This document shows positions 1-8,447 of a stretch of 64,000 bases of DNA, one piece after another. The DNA is from Chloroflexota bacterium (lineage in GTDB: Bacteria > Chloroflexota > Dehalococcoidia > Lucifugimonadales > UBA3495). The DNA lies in contig VXOG01000067.1 of the NCBI GenBank assembly GCA_009840165.1, forward strand, positions 62,406 to 126,405, in the 5' to 3' direction. Each line of letters opens with the position of its first letter. Position 1 is the first letter of the stretch. The notes beneath the pieces were generated by a model. That model was not told where the DNA came from, did not search any database, and saw nothing but the letters and a program-made list of their open reading frames with translations. A program made the position numbers and the translations under genes.

Positions 1-17
1 GTGAGACTCCATCACCG

Positions 18-578
18 TTGTCTCTACCCCCGCAGCCAACCGAGATTATCCTCGGCTCCGGCAACCGGCCCGGCCCCAGCCTGCTCAATCAGGCCACCGA
101 GGGACGGGTGCCCGGCGTTATCACTACGACCACGGATCAGCTATTTGCCATGGCGCGCAAATCATCCCTGTGGACGTTGAGCTTCGGGCTGGCATGCTGC
201 GCCATCGAGATGATCTCCACCTACATGGCGCACCATGATTTTGACCGCTTTGGCGTCGTTACCTGGCCATCGCCCCGCCAGGCGGACGTGATGATCGTCG
301 CCGGCACCGTGGTCAAGAAGATGGCCGAGCCCATTCGCCTGCTCTACGAACAAATGCCGGATCCAAAATGGGTAATTGCAATGGGCAGTTGCGCCACCAA
401 CGGCGGCCCTTATTACCGTTCCTACTCGGTGGTGATGGGCGTTGACCACATAATTCCGGTGGACGTGTACGTGCCGGGTTGCCCGCCGCGCCCCGAGGCG
501 TTGCTGTACGGCATCCTCAAACTCCAGGAAAAGATCATGGCCGACGCAGGAGACCATAGTGCCTCGACCGAGACGTAA
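18..578 (+). CDS. nuoB: NADH-quinone oxidoreductase subunit B (complex I)
   Basis: This is the peripheral-arm subunit that carries iron-sulfur cluster N2 and hands electrons to quinone. The N2 ligands are visible as Cys60-Cys61 in GLACCAIEM, Cys125 in GSCATNGG and Cys155 in VPGCPPRP. At 186 residues from the TTG at 18 the length is normal for NuoB. The same frame stays open to the left edge of the window, so the true start may lie outside. The stop falls after the start of nuoC, which indicates translational coupling. It is the first visible gene of a nuo operon; nuoA would be expected just upstream. Confidence 0.95.
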   Translation: MSLPPQPTEIILGSGNRPGPSLLNQATEGRVPGVITTTTDQLFAMARKSSLWTLSFGLACCAIEMISTYMAHHDFDRFGVVTWPSPRQADVMIVAGTVVKKMAEPIRLLYEQMPDPKWVIAMGSCATNGGPYYRSYSVVMGVDHIIPVDVYVPGCPPRPEALLYGILKLQEKIMADAGDHSASTET

Positions 579-1089
579 CGCTCCTGACACCGACGCGGAA
601 CCACCTCCTGATCCTGTCGAACTCTTGTCGGCGGGCCGGCGTGCTACTCTCGATCACGCCATGCGCGTTTTGGACGCTTGGGCCCCCGCTCCCGGCGCTC
701 TCAGCGATCTGCCCCAGGTAACCGTTCCTGCTGATTCTATAGAGTCTGTTTGTCAGGCTTGTCGAGAAGATCCTGAACTGGACTCCCGGATGCTCCTTTG
801 CCTGGCGTGCGTGGATTATGAGGAACGGTTTGAGTTGGTGTACTTCCTGCAATCTCTAGCACGAGAGCGTTCGTTGGTTATCAAAACCTCGGTGCCGTAT
901 GATGCTCCCGCGTTACCTTCAGTCTGCGCCGTCTGGCCTGCCGCAGATTGGTACGAACGGGAAGCACACGACCTGTTCGGAGTTTCCTTCGTAGGAAATC
1001 CCGATCTCTCTCCGTTGCTGCTCTACCCGGAGTTTGAAGGTTTCCCAGGCCGGAAGGAGTACGACTTTTACGACTACCGGGAGTTTTAG
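559..1089 (+). CDS. nuoC: NADH-quinone oxidoreductase subunit C (complex I)
   Basis: This is the 30-kDa hydrophilic subunit of complex I, which packs against NuoD and NuoB near the quinone site. The family signature is seen at residues 131-141 ([11 protein letters not shown]), followed by an [15 protein letters not shown]-type C-terminus. Its 176 residues match a stand-alone NuoC; there is no NuoCD fusion. The GTG start overlaps the nuoB end by 20 bases and has an AGGAG six bases upstream. Unusually, two small unrelated genes separate it from nuoD. Confidence 0.93.
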   Translation: MPRPRRNAPDTDAEPPPDPVELLSAGRRATLDHAMRVLDAWAPAPGALSDLPQVTVPADSIESVCQACREDPELDSRMLLCLACVDYEERFELVYFLQSLARERSLVIKTSVPYDAPALPSVCAVWPAADWYEREAHDLFGVSFVGNPDLSPLLLYPEFEGFPGRKEYDFYDYREF

Positions 1090-1090
1090 T

Positions 1091-1393
1091 TTGACCGGGA
1101 CCCGCGAAAATAACTCCGAGCAGGCGGATGTACCTGTACAGTTGACGGCCCATGTATCGCCCGACGGCCATCGTTTTATCGCCACTGTAGATGGCCTCGA
1201 CTTGGAAGGCAAGGGCAACACCCCTGATGCCGCCCAGGAATCCTTGGTGCAGACAATGCGCAGTTGGCTCGAGCGACTCGACACCACCGGTAAGTTAGGG
1301 GATGCCCTCGGGGTTGACGGTTTGAGCGAAGATACCGAAATCGTCTTGCACTTTGTAGCCGGTAACGAAGAGAATGGGGCGGCTTCCCAATAG
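1091..1393 (+). CDS. HicB-like small protein inside the nuo operon
   Basis: A protein of about 100 residues starting at TTG 1091, with GGGAG seven bases upstream. The body reads as beta-beta-beta-alpha, with an 'xxSPDGHRFIATVDGLDLEGKG' strand region, then a helix (TPDAAQESLVQTMRSWLERL). This resembles the partial RNase H fold of HicB/UPF0150 proteins. No HicA-like mRNA interferase is encoded next to it, and I see no DNA-binding extension. It sits one base after the nuoC stop and three bases before the next HicB-like gene, so it is co-transcribed with complex I. The function is unknown; the HicB assignment rests on pattern only. Confidence 0.6.
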   Translation: MTGTRENNSEQADVPVQLTAHVSPDGHRFIATVDGLDLEGKGNTPDAAQESLVQTMRSWLERLDTTGKLGDALGVDGLSEDTEIVLHFVAGNEENGAASQ

Positions 1394-1396
1394 GTC

Positions 1397-1687
1397 ATGG
1401 ATCGCATCGTGTACCAAATTGAAGAGTCGCGGGCCGGGTCGGGCTGGTCGGCCCATTGTCCTGAACTTGAAGTGTCCGCTTTCGGGGACAGCCGCGACGA
1501 AGCCCGAATCGCGTTGCGCCGTCAGGTGGGCGATTATTTGGAAGACTGCGAAGAATTGGGGATTCTGGAAGATACGTTGATTGAGGCCGGGTTTTACGAT
1601 AATGGAGAGGTGTGGATGAGCAGTCTGGTGGAACCGCCCGATCCCAGCATTAGGTTCATAGGCTCTCCTTTCCCCACCGGCAAATAA
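1397..1687 (+). CDS. HicB-like (UPF0150-type) small protein inside the nuo operon
   Basis: A 96-residue protein. Its early region (HCPELEVSAFGDSRDEAR, then a helix carrying RRQVGDYLEDCEEL) closely follows the HicB/UPF0150 pattern, in which a strand pair reads 'CPEL.. .G.T..EA...' and is followed by a helix. The ATG at 1397 lies three bases after the preceding stop. It has neither a HicA partner nor an obvious DNA-binding tail, so a classical toxin-antitoxin role is not supported. With the preceding gene it forms a tandem pair between nuoC and nuoD, possibly an ancient duplication that has diverged. Confidence 0.72.
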   Translation: MDRIVYQIEESRAGSGWSAHCPELEVSAFGDSRDEARIALRRQVGDYLEDCEELGILEDTLIEAGFYDNGEVWMSSLVEPPDPSIRFIGSPFPTGK

Positions 1688-1721
1688 CATATTCTTGGGC
1701 TCTGCTCGGTTACCTGTTCGC

Positions 1722-2867
1722 ATGCTTGAACCAACTAATGCACAAGGAGCGCTTGCTGAACGCGTTGATGCGCAGCCGGTGGAGATGCTGCTCAACATGG
1801 GGCCGCAGCATCCCTCGACCCACGGCGTATTCCGTATGGTCCTCTGGGTTGACGGCGAAAAGGTCGTGGATGTGGAACCCCACATCGGGTACTTGCACCG
1901 GGGCTCCGAGAAACTCTGCGAGGGCGAACAGTACCACCAGATCGTGACGCTGTTTGACCGGATGGATTACATCGGCAACTTCAACAACGAGTTGGCTTAT
2001 TGCATGGCCGTAGAGAAGTTGATGGGTTTGGAAATCCCCGAACGCGCCGAGTACATCCGCGTCATTCTGTGTGAACTGAACCGCGTCGCCAGCCACCTGC
2101 TCTACGTTGGCACCATGGGCCTCGACGCCGGCGCCATGACCCCGGTCATGTTTTCCTTCCGGGGGCGGGAGCGGGTCCAGGCTTTATTTGAAGCGGTGTC
2201 CGGCGCCCGCATGATGCACAACTACTTCCGCATCGGCGGCTTGAAGGAAGACGTGCCCGACAATTTCGTCGAGTTGATGAATGAGCTGATGCCAATTCTC
2301 CGGGACGACGTTGAACAGAGCGATCGCATTCTCACCTTCAATGAAATTTTCCTGTCTCGGCTCAAGGATGTAAGCCCGATTACCGCCGACGAGGCCATCG
2401 CCCTCGGTTTGACCGGCCCAATGCTGCGCGCTTGCGGCTACGAGTATGACGTGCGCAAGGCCCAACCGTATTCCGTCTATGACCGCTTCGATTTCGAGGT
2501 TCCGGTGGGGCTGGACGGCGACTGCTGGGACCGCCATTGGGTGCGCGTCCAGGAGATGTACCAATCTCTGCGGATAGTGGAACAGGCCATGGCGCAGTTG
2601 CCGGATGGTCCCGTCGCGTCGCCTCTGGGCCGCCGGCTCATCCGCCCGCCGGCCGGGGAAGCATACATCCGCGCCGAGAATCCCCGGGGCGAAATCGGCG
2701 TCTATCTGGTGAGCGACGGAACCGACAAACCCTACCGCCTCAAGGTGCGACCCCCGTCTTTCTGCAACCTGTCCGCCCTGCGCCGCCTGCTGGCGGATAC
2801 CTGGCTGGCCGACAGCGTAGTTGTGTTGGGCTCGCTGGACATTGTGCTGGGTGAGGTTGACCGGTGA
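1722..2867 (+). CDS. nuoD: NADH-quinone oxidoreductase subunit D (complex I)
   Basis: This is the 49-kDa quinone-site subunit, related to [NiFe] hydrogenase large subunits. Signature motifs are GPQHPSTHG (residues 27-35), HIGYLHRGSEK (54-64), RAENPRGEIG, the PPSFCNLSAL stretch and a C-terminal LGSLDIVLGEVDR that ends at Arg as is typical. I chose the ATG at 1722 (381 residues). A TTG at 1695 is possible, and neither has a strong SD. The stop overlaps the GTG of nuoH by four bases. Confidence 0.95.
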   Translation: MLEPTNAQGALAERVDAQPVEMLLNMGPQHPSTHGVFRMVLWVDGEKVVDVEPHIGYLHRGSEKLCEGEQYHQIVTLFDRMDYIGNFNNELAYCMAVEKLMGLEIPERAEYIRVILCELNRVASHLLYVGTMGLDAGAMTPVMFSFRGRERVQALFEAVSGARMMHNYFRIGGLKEDVPDNFVELMNELMPILRDDVEQSDRILTFNEIFLSRLKDVSPITADEAIALGLTGPMLRACGYEYDVRKAQPYSVYDRFDFEVPVGLDGDCWDRHWVRVQEMYQSLRIVEQAMAQLPDGPVASPLGRRLIRPPAGEAYIRAENPRGEIGVYLVSDGTDKPYRLKVRPPSFCNLSALRRLLADTWLADSVVVLGSLDIVLGEVDR

Positions 2868-3976
2868 GTTTCCTGATCAGCATCGGCTGGAGCGCCCTCG
2901 GCCTGGCGGTTATGTTCGCCGTGCTGTCGGTGGTGGTGCTTTCGATGGTATGGCTGGAGAGAAAGGCGCTGGGCCGGCTCCAACTACGCTACGGCCCGAC
3001 CCGCACCGGGAAGTTTGGCTTGCTGCAGCCCATCGCCGATGCCATCAAGCTGATCGTTAAAGAGGACATAATCCCCAACGATTCCGAAAAGGCCATTTTC
3101 TGGGTCGCGCCGATCATCGTGGTGGTGTCCGCTTTTGTCATTTGGGTGACCATACCCGGCGGCGACGGGGTGGTCATCAAGAATTTGCCATTAGGTCTGT
3201 TTTACATCATCGCGTTTGCGGTGATCGGCATCTTGGGGCTGGTATTGGCGGGTTGGGGGTCGGCCAATAAATACGGGATTATGGGCGGATTGCGATCTGC
3301 TGCTCAGTTGATTTCCTACGAGATTCCGGTAGTCCTGGTGGCGGCCGCGGTTGCCATCCTGGCTCAATCGCTGGATATGCGGGAAATCGTTGCTGCTCAA
3401 TCCGCTTACCCGTACCTTGTGGTGTTGCCCCTGGGCCTGGTGATCTTTTTCATCGCCGGCTTGGCGGAGGTCGGGCGGACGCCGTTCGACATCTATCACG
3501 CTGAGAGCGAGGTGGTGGGCGGCCCGTTCGTGGAGTATAGTGGCGCGCACTGGTCGGTATTTTTCCTGGCCGAATACATCAACACCTTTGCCATTGCCGC
3601 ACTGACGGCGCTGCTGTTCCTGGGCGGTTGGGGTGGCCCGGCTCTCCCTGACGTGGTGTGGTTCCTGTTCAAGACTTATGCGGTGGTACTGGTCGTATTC
3701 TGGGTGCGCGGTACGTTCCCGCGCCTCCGCATCGACCAGTTGATGGCTTTCGCCTGGAAAGTGATGGTACCTCTGTCCTTCTACACCGTTATCATTGCCG
3801 CTGTGTACCGGTTCTATGGTTTGCCCTGGTGGAGCCTGACCCTCCTGTCGCTCCTTGGCCTCTCGGCAGCCGGGTGGATCATTTACCGCCGTATGACCGC
3901 GCCTGCCCGCCGGGTAATTCAGATACAGGAACGCCTGGCGGCTCAGCAGCGCGCTGCGCGGTCGTCAAGCACTTAA
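2864..3976 (+). CDS. nuoH: NADH-quinone oxidoreductase subunit H (complex I)
   Basis: This membrane subunit forms the quinone-entry chamber and the link to the antiporter-like arm. It has about eight hydrophobic helices, with the conserved WLERKALGRLQLRYGP loop at residues 30-45, a KEDIIP segment, the GGLRSAAQLISYEIP segment and AGLAEVGRTPFDIYHAESEVVGG. Length is 370 residues with a basic Gln/Arg-rich C-terminal tail. The GTG start overlaps nuoD by four bases and follows a GAGG seven bases upstream. Confidence 0.95.
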   Translation: MSFLISIGWSALGLAVMFAVLSVVVLSMVWLERKALGRLQLRYGPTRTGKFGLLQPIADAIKLIVKEDIIPNDSEKAIFWVAPIIVVVSAFVIWVTIPGGDGVVIKNLPLGLFYIIAFAVIGILGLVLAGWGSANKYGIMGGLRSAAQLISYEIPVVLVAAAVAILAQSLDMREIVAAQSAYPYLVVLPLGLVIFFIAGLAEVGRTPFDIYHAESEVVGGPFVEYSGAHWSVFFLAEYINTFAIAALTALLFLGGWGGPALPDVVWFLFKTYAVVLVVFWVRGTFPRLRIDQLMAFAWKVMVPLSFYTVIIAAVYRFYGLPWWSLTLLSLLGLSAAGWIIYRRMTAPARRVIQIQERLAAQQRAARSSST

Positions 3977-3986
3977 CCGACGATAC

Positions 3987-3995
3987 TGGTATGAT
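3987..3995 (+). promoter_or_regulatory. Extended -10 promoter-like element (TGgTATGAT)
   Basis: TGGTATGAT lies in the 46-base gap after nuoH, 28 bases before the Uma2-like gene. It fits an extended -10 (TGnTATAAT) with one mismatch, and no good -35 is visible. It suggests that the Uma2-like gene and downstream nuo genes may have an internal start. Confidence 0.35.
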
Positions 3996-4022
3996 ATTGG
4001 CAGACTGTTGAGACGCCGAACC

Positions 4023-4610
4023 ATGACCACCCAAACGCGCAAAATAACCGTGGACGAGTTCTGGGAGATGGCCGCTGATCCCGGCCACCGCTACGAACTG
4101 GTCGATGGAGAGTTGTTTGACATGGATGGCGCGTCCAGACACGGCAGAGTAACCGTTTGGATTGGCTCCATATTAAGCGGATGCATCCAAGACAATGATT
4201 TGCCATTTGACGTGGGTGTATGCACTGGTTTCCAGATGAGCCCCTATACCTTGCGCTTCCCTGATGTTCATGTCACCCGGTGGGACCGGATGGCGGAATA
4301 TGATGAGGATGCTGGCGGCTGGCCCCGTTTCGCGCCTGACGTGGCGATTGAGGTAGTGTCCCCCAGCAACACGCCGGCTGAGTTAGCCCGTAAAACCGAA
4401 GAGTATTTCGCTAACGGAGCGCAGGCCGTTTGGATTGCAGACCCGGTTCCCCGCACTGTGGCGATCCGTCGTCCAGGGGTTGCCGAGCAGGTTTTTGGCG
4501 TGGGGGAGACTTTGTACGGTGAACCGGAAATACCCGGATTTACTTGCGCAGTCGCCGAAATTTTCGCCGTCCTGGACCGGATGCCCAAGCCCGGCGCCGA
4601 AGGTAGCTGA
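4023..4610 (+). CDS. Uma2-family PD-(D/E)XK nuclease-fold protein
   Basis: A 195-residue protein of the Uma2 (DUF820) family, which has a restriction-endonuclease-like fold and is widespread in cyanobacteria and Chloroflexi, mostly without a known substrate. Family features are YELVDGEL (24-31), PDVHV (80-84), PDVAIEVVSPS (105-115) and a Lys at 124 in RKTEEYF, which supply the likely Asp106/Glu110/Lys124 catalytic set. The catalytic residues look intact. ATG 4023 is preferred over TTG 4008 because the family usually begins just before this point. It is inserted between nuoH and nuoI in the same orientation. Confidence 0.88.
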   Translation: MTTQTRKITVDEFWEMAADPGHRYELVDGELFDMDGASRHGRVTVWIGSILSGCIQDNDLPFDVGVCTGFQMSPYTLRFPDVHVTRWDRMAEYDEDAGGWPRFAPDVAIEVVSPSNTPAELARKTEEYFANGAQAVWIADPVPRTVAIRRPGVAEQVFGVGETLYGEPEIPGFTCAVAEIFAVLDRMPKPGAEGS

Positions 4611-4612
4611 AC

Positions 4613-5152
4613 ATGCTGGAAAGCCTGAAAGGAATGATGCTCACGTTGGCGTCCACGGTCTCCGGTCTCCGGCGGCCCGTGACCCAGCAGTACCCCAAGC
4701 AGGCCACGCCAGTCAAACCGCGCTTCATGGGTTTTCCGGCGCTGACGTGGGACGGCGAGATAAGCGAACCCTACTGCACCGGCTGCATGGTTTGCATCCG
4801 CAACTGCCCCACCCAGTGCATGTCGGCCAGCATGATGGACAACCCCAAACACGCCGACGGAGACAGCAGCCGCCGGAAGATCGTCGATTACTTTGAAATC
4901 AACCTGAACCGTTGTATATTGTGCGGAATTTGTGTCGAGTACTGCAATTTCGACGCCATCGTTATGAGCCATGAGCACGAAATGAGCACCTACGCTCGCA
5001 ACGGGGATCGGGTGGATCTGCCGGCGTTGCTTGAAATCGGTAAGAAATACCAGGACGCTACCGACTGGATTCCTCCCACCGTGTTGGCCAAACAGAAAGC
5101 CGACGCCGCGAAGGCCGCTTCGGGAGAACCCACTGAGGAGTCCGACGGCTGA
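4613..5152 (+). CDS. nuoI: NADH-quinone oxidoreductase subunit I (complex I)
   Basis: This is the ferredoxin-like subunit carrying clusters N6a and N6b. Two 4Fe-4S motifs are complete: Cys55/58/61/65 (CTGCMVCIRNC) and Cys101/104/107/111 (CILCGICVEYC). Length is 179 residues, with an Ala/Lys/Glu-rich tail after the usual C-terminal helix. GAAGG lies upstream of the ATG, two bases after the Uma2-like stop, so translation continues through the inserted gene. Confidence 0.95.
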   Translation: MLESLKGMMLTLASTVSGLRRPVTQQYPKQATPVKPRFMGFPALTWDGEISEPYCTGCMVCIRNCPTQCMSASMMDNPKHADGDSSRRKIVDYFEINLNRCILCGICVEYCNFDAIVMSHEHEMSTYARNGDRVDLPALLEIGKKYQDATDWIPPTVLAKQKADAAKAASGEPTEESDG

Positions 5153-5184
5153 GCCGTCGTCGATCCCGTCCACCGAGGATCAAA

Positions 5185-5490
5185 GTGCCCAGAGAAGACG
5201 AACGATTCCGCAACCTGTCCCCCCGGCACCCGCAGTACTGCACCTGCGTCGAGTGCGTGGAGAAGAGGCTACAGAGCAAGGACGATGGCCCCGTGGCTCG
5301 CGTCGGTGGATTGGTCGGTAAAATCGCCGGCAAGGCTGCCAAAGCCGGCAAGATTGGCAAGGGCAAGAAGCGCGGCAAATCCGGCGGGTCCGGCAAGGCC
5401 AAGGGCCGCTCGCGCGCCGTGGGCGAACCGGTCCGCAAGCACAAGGCCGATTGCGAATGCGCGACCTGTACGCTCTTGAAGTCCATCTAA
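5185..5490 (+). CDS. Small basic protein with CxCxxC motifs at both ends
   Basis: A 101-residue protein starting at GTG 5185 with GAGG six bases upstream. The N-terminus holds Cys19-x-Cys21-xx-Cys24 (CTCVEC) and the C-terminus mirrors it with Cys90-x-Cys92-xx-Cys95 (CECATC). The middle (about 40-85) is a Lys/Gly/Ala-rich low-complexity linker, including KIGKGKKRGKSGGSGKAKG. Six Cys in two matching motifs suggest one composite or two separate metal sites, and the linker could bind nucleic acid or acidic surfaces. I do not recognise a family. Its position between nuoI and nuoJ suggests a link to iron-sulfur or complex I assembly, but this is inference. Confidence 0.72.
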   Translation: MPREDERFRNLSPRHPQYCTCVECVEKRLQSKDDGPVARVGGLVGKIAGKAAKAGKIGKGKKRGKSGGSGKAKGRSRAVGEPVRKHKADCECATCTLLKSI

Positions 5491-5649
5491 AAGATTGAAC
5501 CGCGATCTTGTTCCGGTCTCCTCGCCCATCCAGCAATGCCGCAACCGCAGTCAACAACACATTTCAGGGGCCGCCGACCGGGCGGCTCATACTTTGCCAC
5601 CTCCACCGGATTCATTCGCCGGCCCGGCCGGCCGTAAGGACCTCTGGTC

Positions 5650-6168
5650 GTGCAACTTGCCCTGTTCATCATCGTGGCGATCTTCACCCTCGGCGGGGCG
5701 TTGGGCGTAGTGGCCACTCGCAACGTAGTTCACGCAGCCCTGTTCCTGCTGCTTTCCTTGTTGGGAGCCGCCGGCGCCTACCTGCTGCTGTTCGCCGAAT
5801 TTCTGGCGTTGGTACAAGTTTTGATCTACGGGGGCGCGATCATCATCGTCGTCCTGTTTGCCGTGATGTTGACCCGTTCGTCGGAGTACCCACGCATCAC
5901 TGACAACCGGCAGTGGCCCCTGGCCCTGCTCACGGCGGCGGCGCTGTCCGGGGTGCTGGGAGCAGCGTTCTGGCTGGCCCCGGAAGTTGTTGCTGAACCC
6001 CAGGCTCCCGCCTTCACCGACTTGGCGGCATCGTTGTTCACCAAGTGGGCCTTGCCCTTTGAGATAGCCTCGCTGGTGCTGCTGGTGGCGTTAATTGGGG
6101 CCATCATCATTGCCCGCGCCCAGAACGTTGACGCTCCCACCGATGCGTCGTCGGATGGCGAAGGGTAG
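5650..6168 (+). CDS. nuoJ: NADH-quinone oxidoreductase subunit J (complex I)
   Basis: A membrane subunit of 172 residues with about five hydrophobic helices. The NuoJ pattern is seen in RNVVHAALFLLLSLLGAAG (24-42) and the LALVQVLIYGGAIIIVVLFAVML helix that holds the pi-bulge in known structures. The GTG start at 5650 has AAGGA upstream. It precedes nuoK by seven bases. A 159-base spacer separates it from the preceding CxCxxC gene and contains no evident gene. Confidence 0.9.
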   Translation: MQLALFIIVAIFTLGGALGVVATRNVVHAALFLLLSLLGAAGAYLLLFAEFLALVQVLIYGGAIIIVVLFAVMLTRSSEYPRITDNRQWPLALLTAAALSGVLGAAFWLAPEVVAEPQAPAFTDLAASLFTKWALPFEIASLVLLVALIGAIIIARAQNVDAPTDASSDGEG

Positions 6169-6175
6169 CCGCGCT

Positions 6176-6496
6176 ATGGTTCCGTTGCTGTATTTCCAGC
6201 TTTTGGGAGCGGCTCTCTTCGGCATCGGCCTTTACGGAGTGCTGGCGCGGCGCAGTGCCGTCCTGATTGTCCTGTCCATCGAGTTGATGCTGAACGCGGT
6301 CAACATCAACCTGATTGCCGCTGCCTCCTACCTAAACGGCATCGGCAGGTTCGATGCGTTTGACGGCCAGATAATCGCAATCTTCGTCATCACCGTGGCG
6401 GCTGCCGAGGTCGGCCTGGCCTTTGCCATCATCTTGCGGATGTACCGGAACCGCGGCACCGTCAACGTTGACGAAATCAACATCCTGAAGTGGTGA
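6176..6496 (+). CDS. nuoK: NADH-quinone oxidoreductase subunit K (complex I)
   Basis: A small three-helix membrane subunit of 106 residues. Family marks are the SIELMLNAVNINLIAAA helix with its conserved membrane Glu and the IFVITVAAAEVGLAFAIILRMYR helix with the second Glu, both part of the proton route. ATG 6176 is chosen; upstream in-frame codons overlap nuoJ and would add a non-conserved tail. nuoL follows after one base. Confidence 0.93.
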   Translation: MVPLLYFQLLGAALFGIGLYGVLARRSAVLIVLSIELMLNAVNINLIAAASYLNGIGRFDAFDGQIIAIFVITVAAAEVGLAFAIILRMYRNRGTVNVDEINILKW

Positions 6497-6497
6497 T

Positions 6498-8429
6498 ATG
6501 CCGCTGGCTTTTCTGATTCCCGTATTTTCGTTCGTCGCCTGCCCGCTGATTATCCTGTTCCAGCGCTGGTTGCCCGGACGCGGCGCGCCTTTGGCCATCC
6601 TGGCAATCGGCGGCGGGTTCGTGGTGTGGGCGCTGACCACTATCGGATTCCTGGGCGCGTCGCCGGATAACCCCGCCTGCGACGTGAGCCATATCACTGG
6701 CGCTTTGACTTGTCATTTCAGCACCGCCTGGTTCACGGCAGGTGTGCCCGGCAACGAAATCACCGACGTGATCCGCCTTGATTGGGGAATCCTGATTGAC
6801 CCGCTGACCATCGTGTTGCTGGGCCTGATTACCTTCGTTGCCCTGGGAGTGCAACTCTATTCGCTGGAGTACATGAAGGGCGATCCTCGATTCGGCTGGT
6901 ACTATGCTTGGCAGGCGCTGTTCGTAGCCGCGATGTTGACGCTGGCGCTGGCCGACAATTTCCTGCTGTTGTACATCGCCTGGGAGCTGGTGGGCCTGTG
7001 CTCCTACCTGCTCATCGGGTTCTGGTTTGAGCAGCCGGGACCGCGAGAGGCAGCGAAAAAAGCCTTCGTGGTCACGCGCATCGGCGACGTAGGTTTGCTG
7101 GTGGGCATACTGCTGCTGTGGCTGAACGTGGGCAGTTTCAGCATGACCGAGGCTTTTGCGGCGGTGGAGTCCGGCGCAATAGGCGCGGGCACTACCACGG
7201 CGGTCGCCATCCTGCTGCTGTTGGGCGCGATGGGCAAATCGGCGCAATTCCCCTTCCACGTGTGGTTGCCAGACGCCATGGAAGGCCCCACACCGGTCAG
7301 CGCGCTGATCCACGCCGCCACCATGGTTATCGCCGGCGTATATCTGGTAGCGCGCGCGTATCCCATATTCGCCGCCTCCCCCGAAGCACTGTTGGTTATC
7401 GCGATCATCGGAATCATCACCGCTCTGGGCGCGGCCACCATTGCCCTGGTGTCCACCGACCTGAAGCGTATCCTGGCGTACTCTACCGTGTCCCATCTCG
7501 GCTTGATGATGCTGTCGTTGGGCGCGTTGGGCTGGACGGCGGCGGTGTTCCATCTGATGGCTCACGGTTTCGCCAAGGCTCTGCTGTTCCTGGGCGCCGG
7601 CAGCGTGATGCACGGCGTGGGCGCGCATGGCGACGTGGACATCCGCAGGGTTGGCGGATTGCGCCGCGCCATGCCGTTGACGGCGACGGTGTTCTGCATC
7701 GGCGCGCTGTCGCTGGGCGGCATTCCGATACTGTCCGGTTTCTGGAGCAAGGACGAAATCCTGCTGTCCGTCTCTCACCACCTGCCGGCCATCTTCATCG
7801 TGCTGGCGTTTTTGACGGCGTTCCTGAGCGCCCTGTACATGGCGCGCGCCATGTTCGTCGTGTTCTTCGGGCCGGAAGGAGAGGACAGCCAGCATGCCCA
7901 CGAGTCGCCGATTTTGATGACTGGCGTGCTGTCCGCGCTGGCGGTTCTGGCCGTGGGGTTCGGCTGGATTGCCTTCAACTGGCCGGGAGCATTTGGCGGG
8001 TTCGGCAGCTTTGTCTTCTACGACCATGCCGAAGGATTCCACTTCAATTTCTTGATCGCCGGGTTGTCCATCGTGCTCGCCGTCGCCGCGTTTGCGTTGG
8101 CCTGGCTGGTGTACGTGCGGCGCGGCTGGTCCCACGAACCGCTGCGCGCCAGGTTCGCCCCGGTTTTGCGCATCGTGGAAAACCGCTACTACGTTGATGA
8201 GACGTACCAGTGGGTCATTGACCGGGTAGTCCTGACGGTGTCGGCGGCGTTGGCGTTTTTCGACCGTGCAGTGGTCAACGACGTGGGAATCAACGGCCCG
8301 GGCGACGTGGTGCGCCGAGTCGGGGTAGCCCTGCGGCTGCACGTAACCGGCCATGTGTATTCGTATGCGCTGGTGGTGGCCCTCGGCGTCATCGCGCTGG
8401 CGATTTTCTGGTGGCTGCGGTCAGCATAG
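6498..8429 (+). CDS. nuoL: NADH-quinone oxidoreductase subunit L (complex I)
   Basis: This is the distal antiporter-like pump subunit and carries the long lateral helix. At 643 residues it is normal in size. Key residues are present: a Glu in YIAWELVGLCSYLLIGFW, Lys247 in GKSAQFPFHVWLPDAMEGPTP (246-266) and the HAATMV segment. The C-terminal part has the expected YVDETYQWVID region leading to the lateral helix and a final anchor. It is tightly packed behind nuoK. A long open frame on the opposite strand is a compositional shadow. Confidence 0.95.
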   Translation: MPLAFLIPVFSFVACPLIILFQRWLPGRGAPLAILAIGGGFVVWALTTIGFLGASPDNPACDVSHITGALTCHFSTAWFTAGVPGNEITDVIRLDWGILIDPLTIVLLGLITFVALGVQLYSLEYMKGDPRFGWYYAWQALFVAAMLTLALADNFLLLYIAWELVGLCSYLLIGFWFEQPGPREAAKKAFVVTRIGDVGLLVGILLLWLNVGSFSMTEAFAAVESGAIGAGTTTAVAILLLLGAMGKSAQFPFHVWLPDAMEGPTPVSALIHAATMVIAGVYLVARAYPIFAASPEALLVIAIIGIITALGAATIALVSTDLKRILAYSTVSHLGLMMLSLGALGWTAAVFHLMAHGFAKALLFLGAGSVMHGVGAHGDVDIRRVGGLRRAMPLTATVFCIGALSLGGIPILSGFWSKDEILLSVSHHLPAIFIVLAFLTAFLSALYMARAMFVVFFGPEGEDSQHAHESPILMTGVLSALAVLAVGFGWIAFNWPGAFGGFGSFVFYDHAEGFHFNFLIAGLSIVLAVAAFALAWLVYVRRGWSHEPLRARFAPVLRIVENRYYVDETYQWVIDRVVLTVSAALAFFDRAVVNDVGINGPGDVVRRVGVALRLHVTGHVYSYALVVALGVIALAIFWWLRSA

Positions 8430-8447
8430 GCCAGGGCGCTGCTGAGT

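Noticed and set aside
1091-1687. A HicAB toxin-antitoxin locus in the nuo operon
   Set aside because: Both genes are HicB-like; no HicA-type small basic protein is encoded beside them.
6477-8354. A 625-codon open frame on the minus strand opposite nuoL
   Set aside because: It mirrors the nuoL frame, has a low-complexity Arg/Gln/His composition and no family motif; it is a shadow caused by GC-rich codons.
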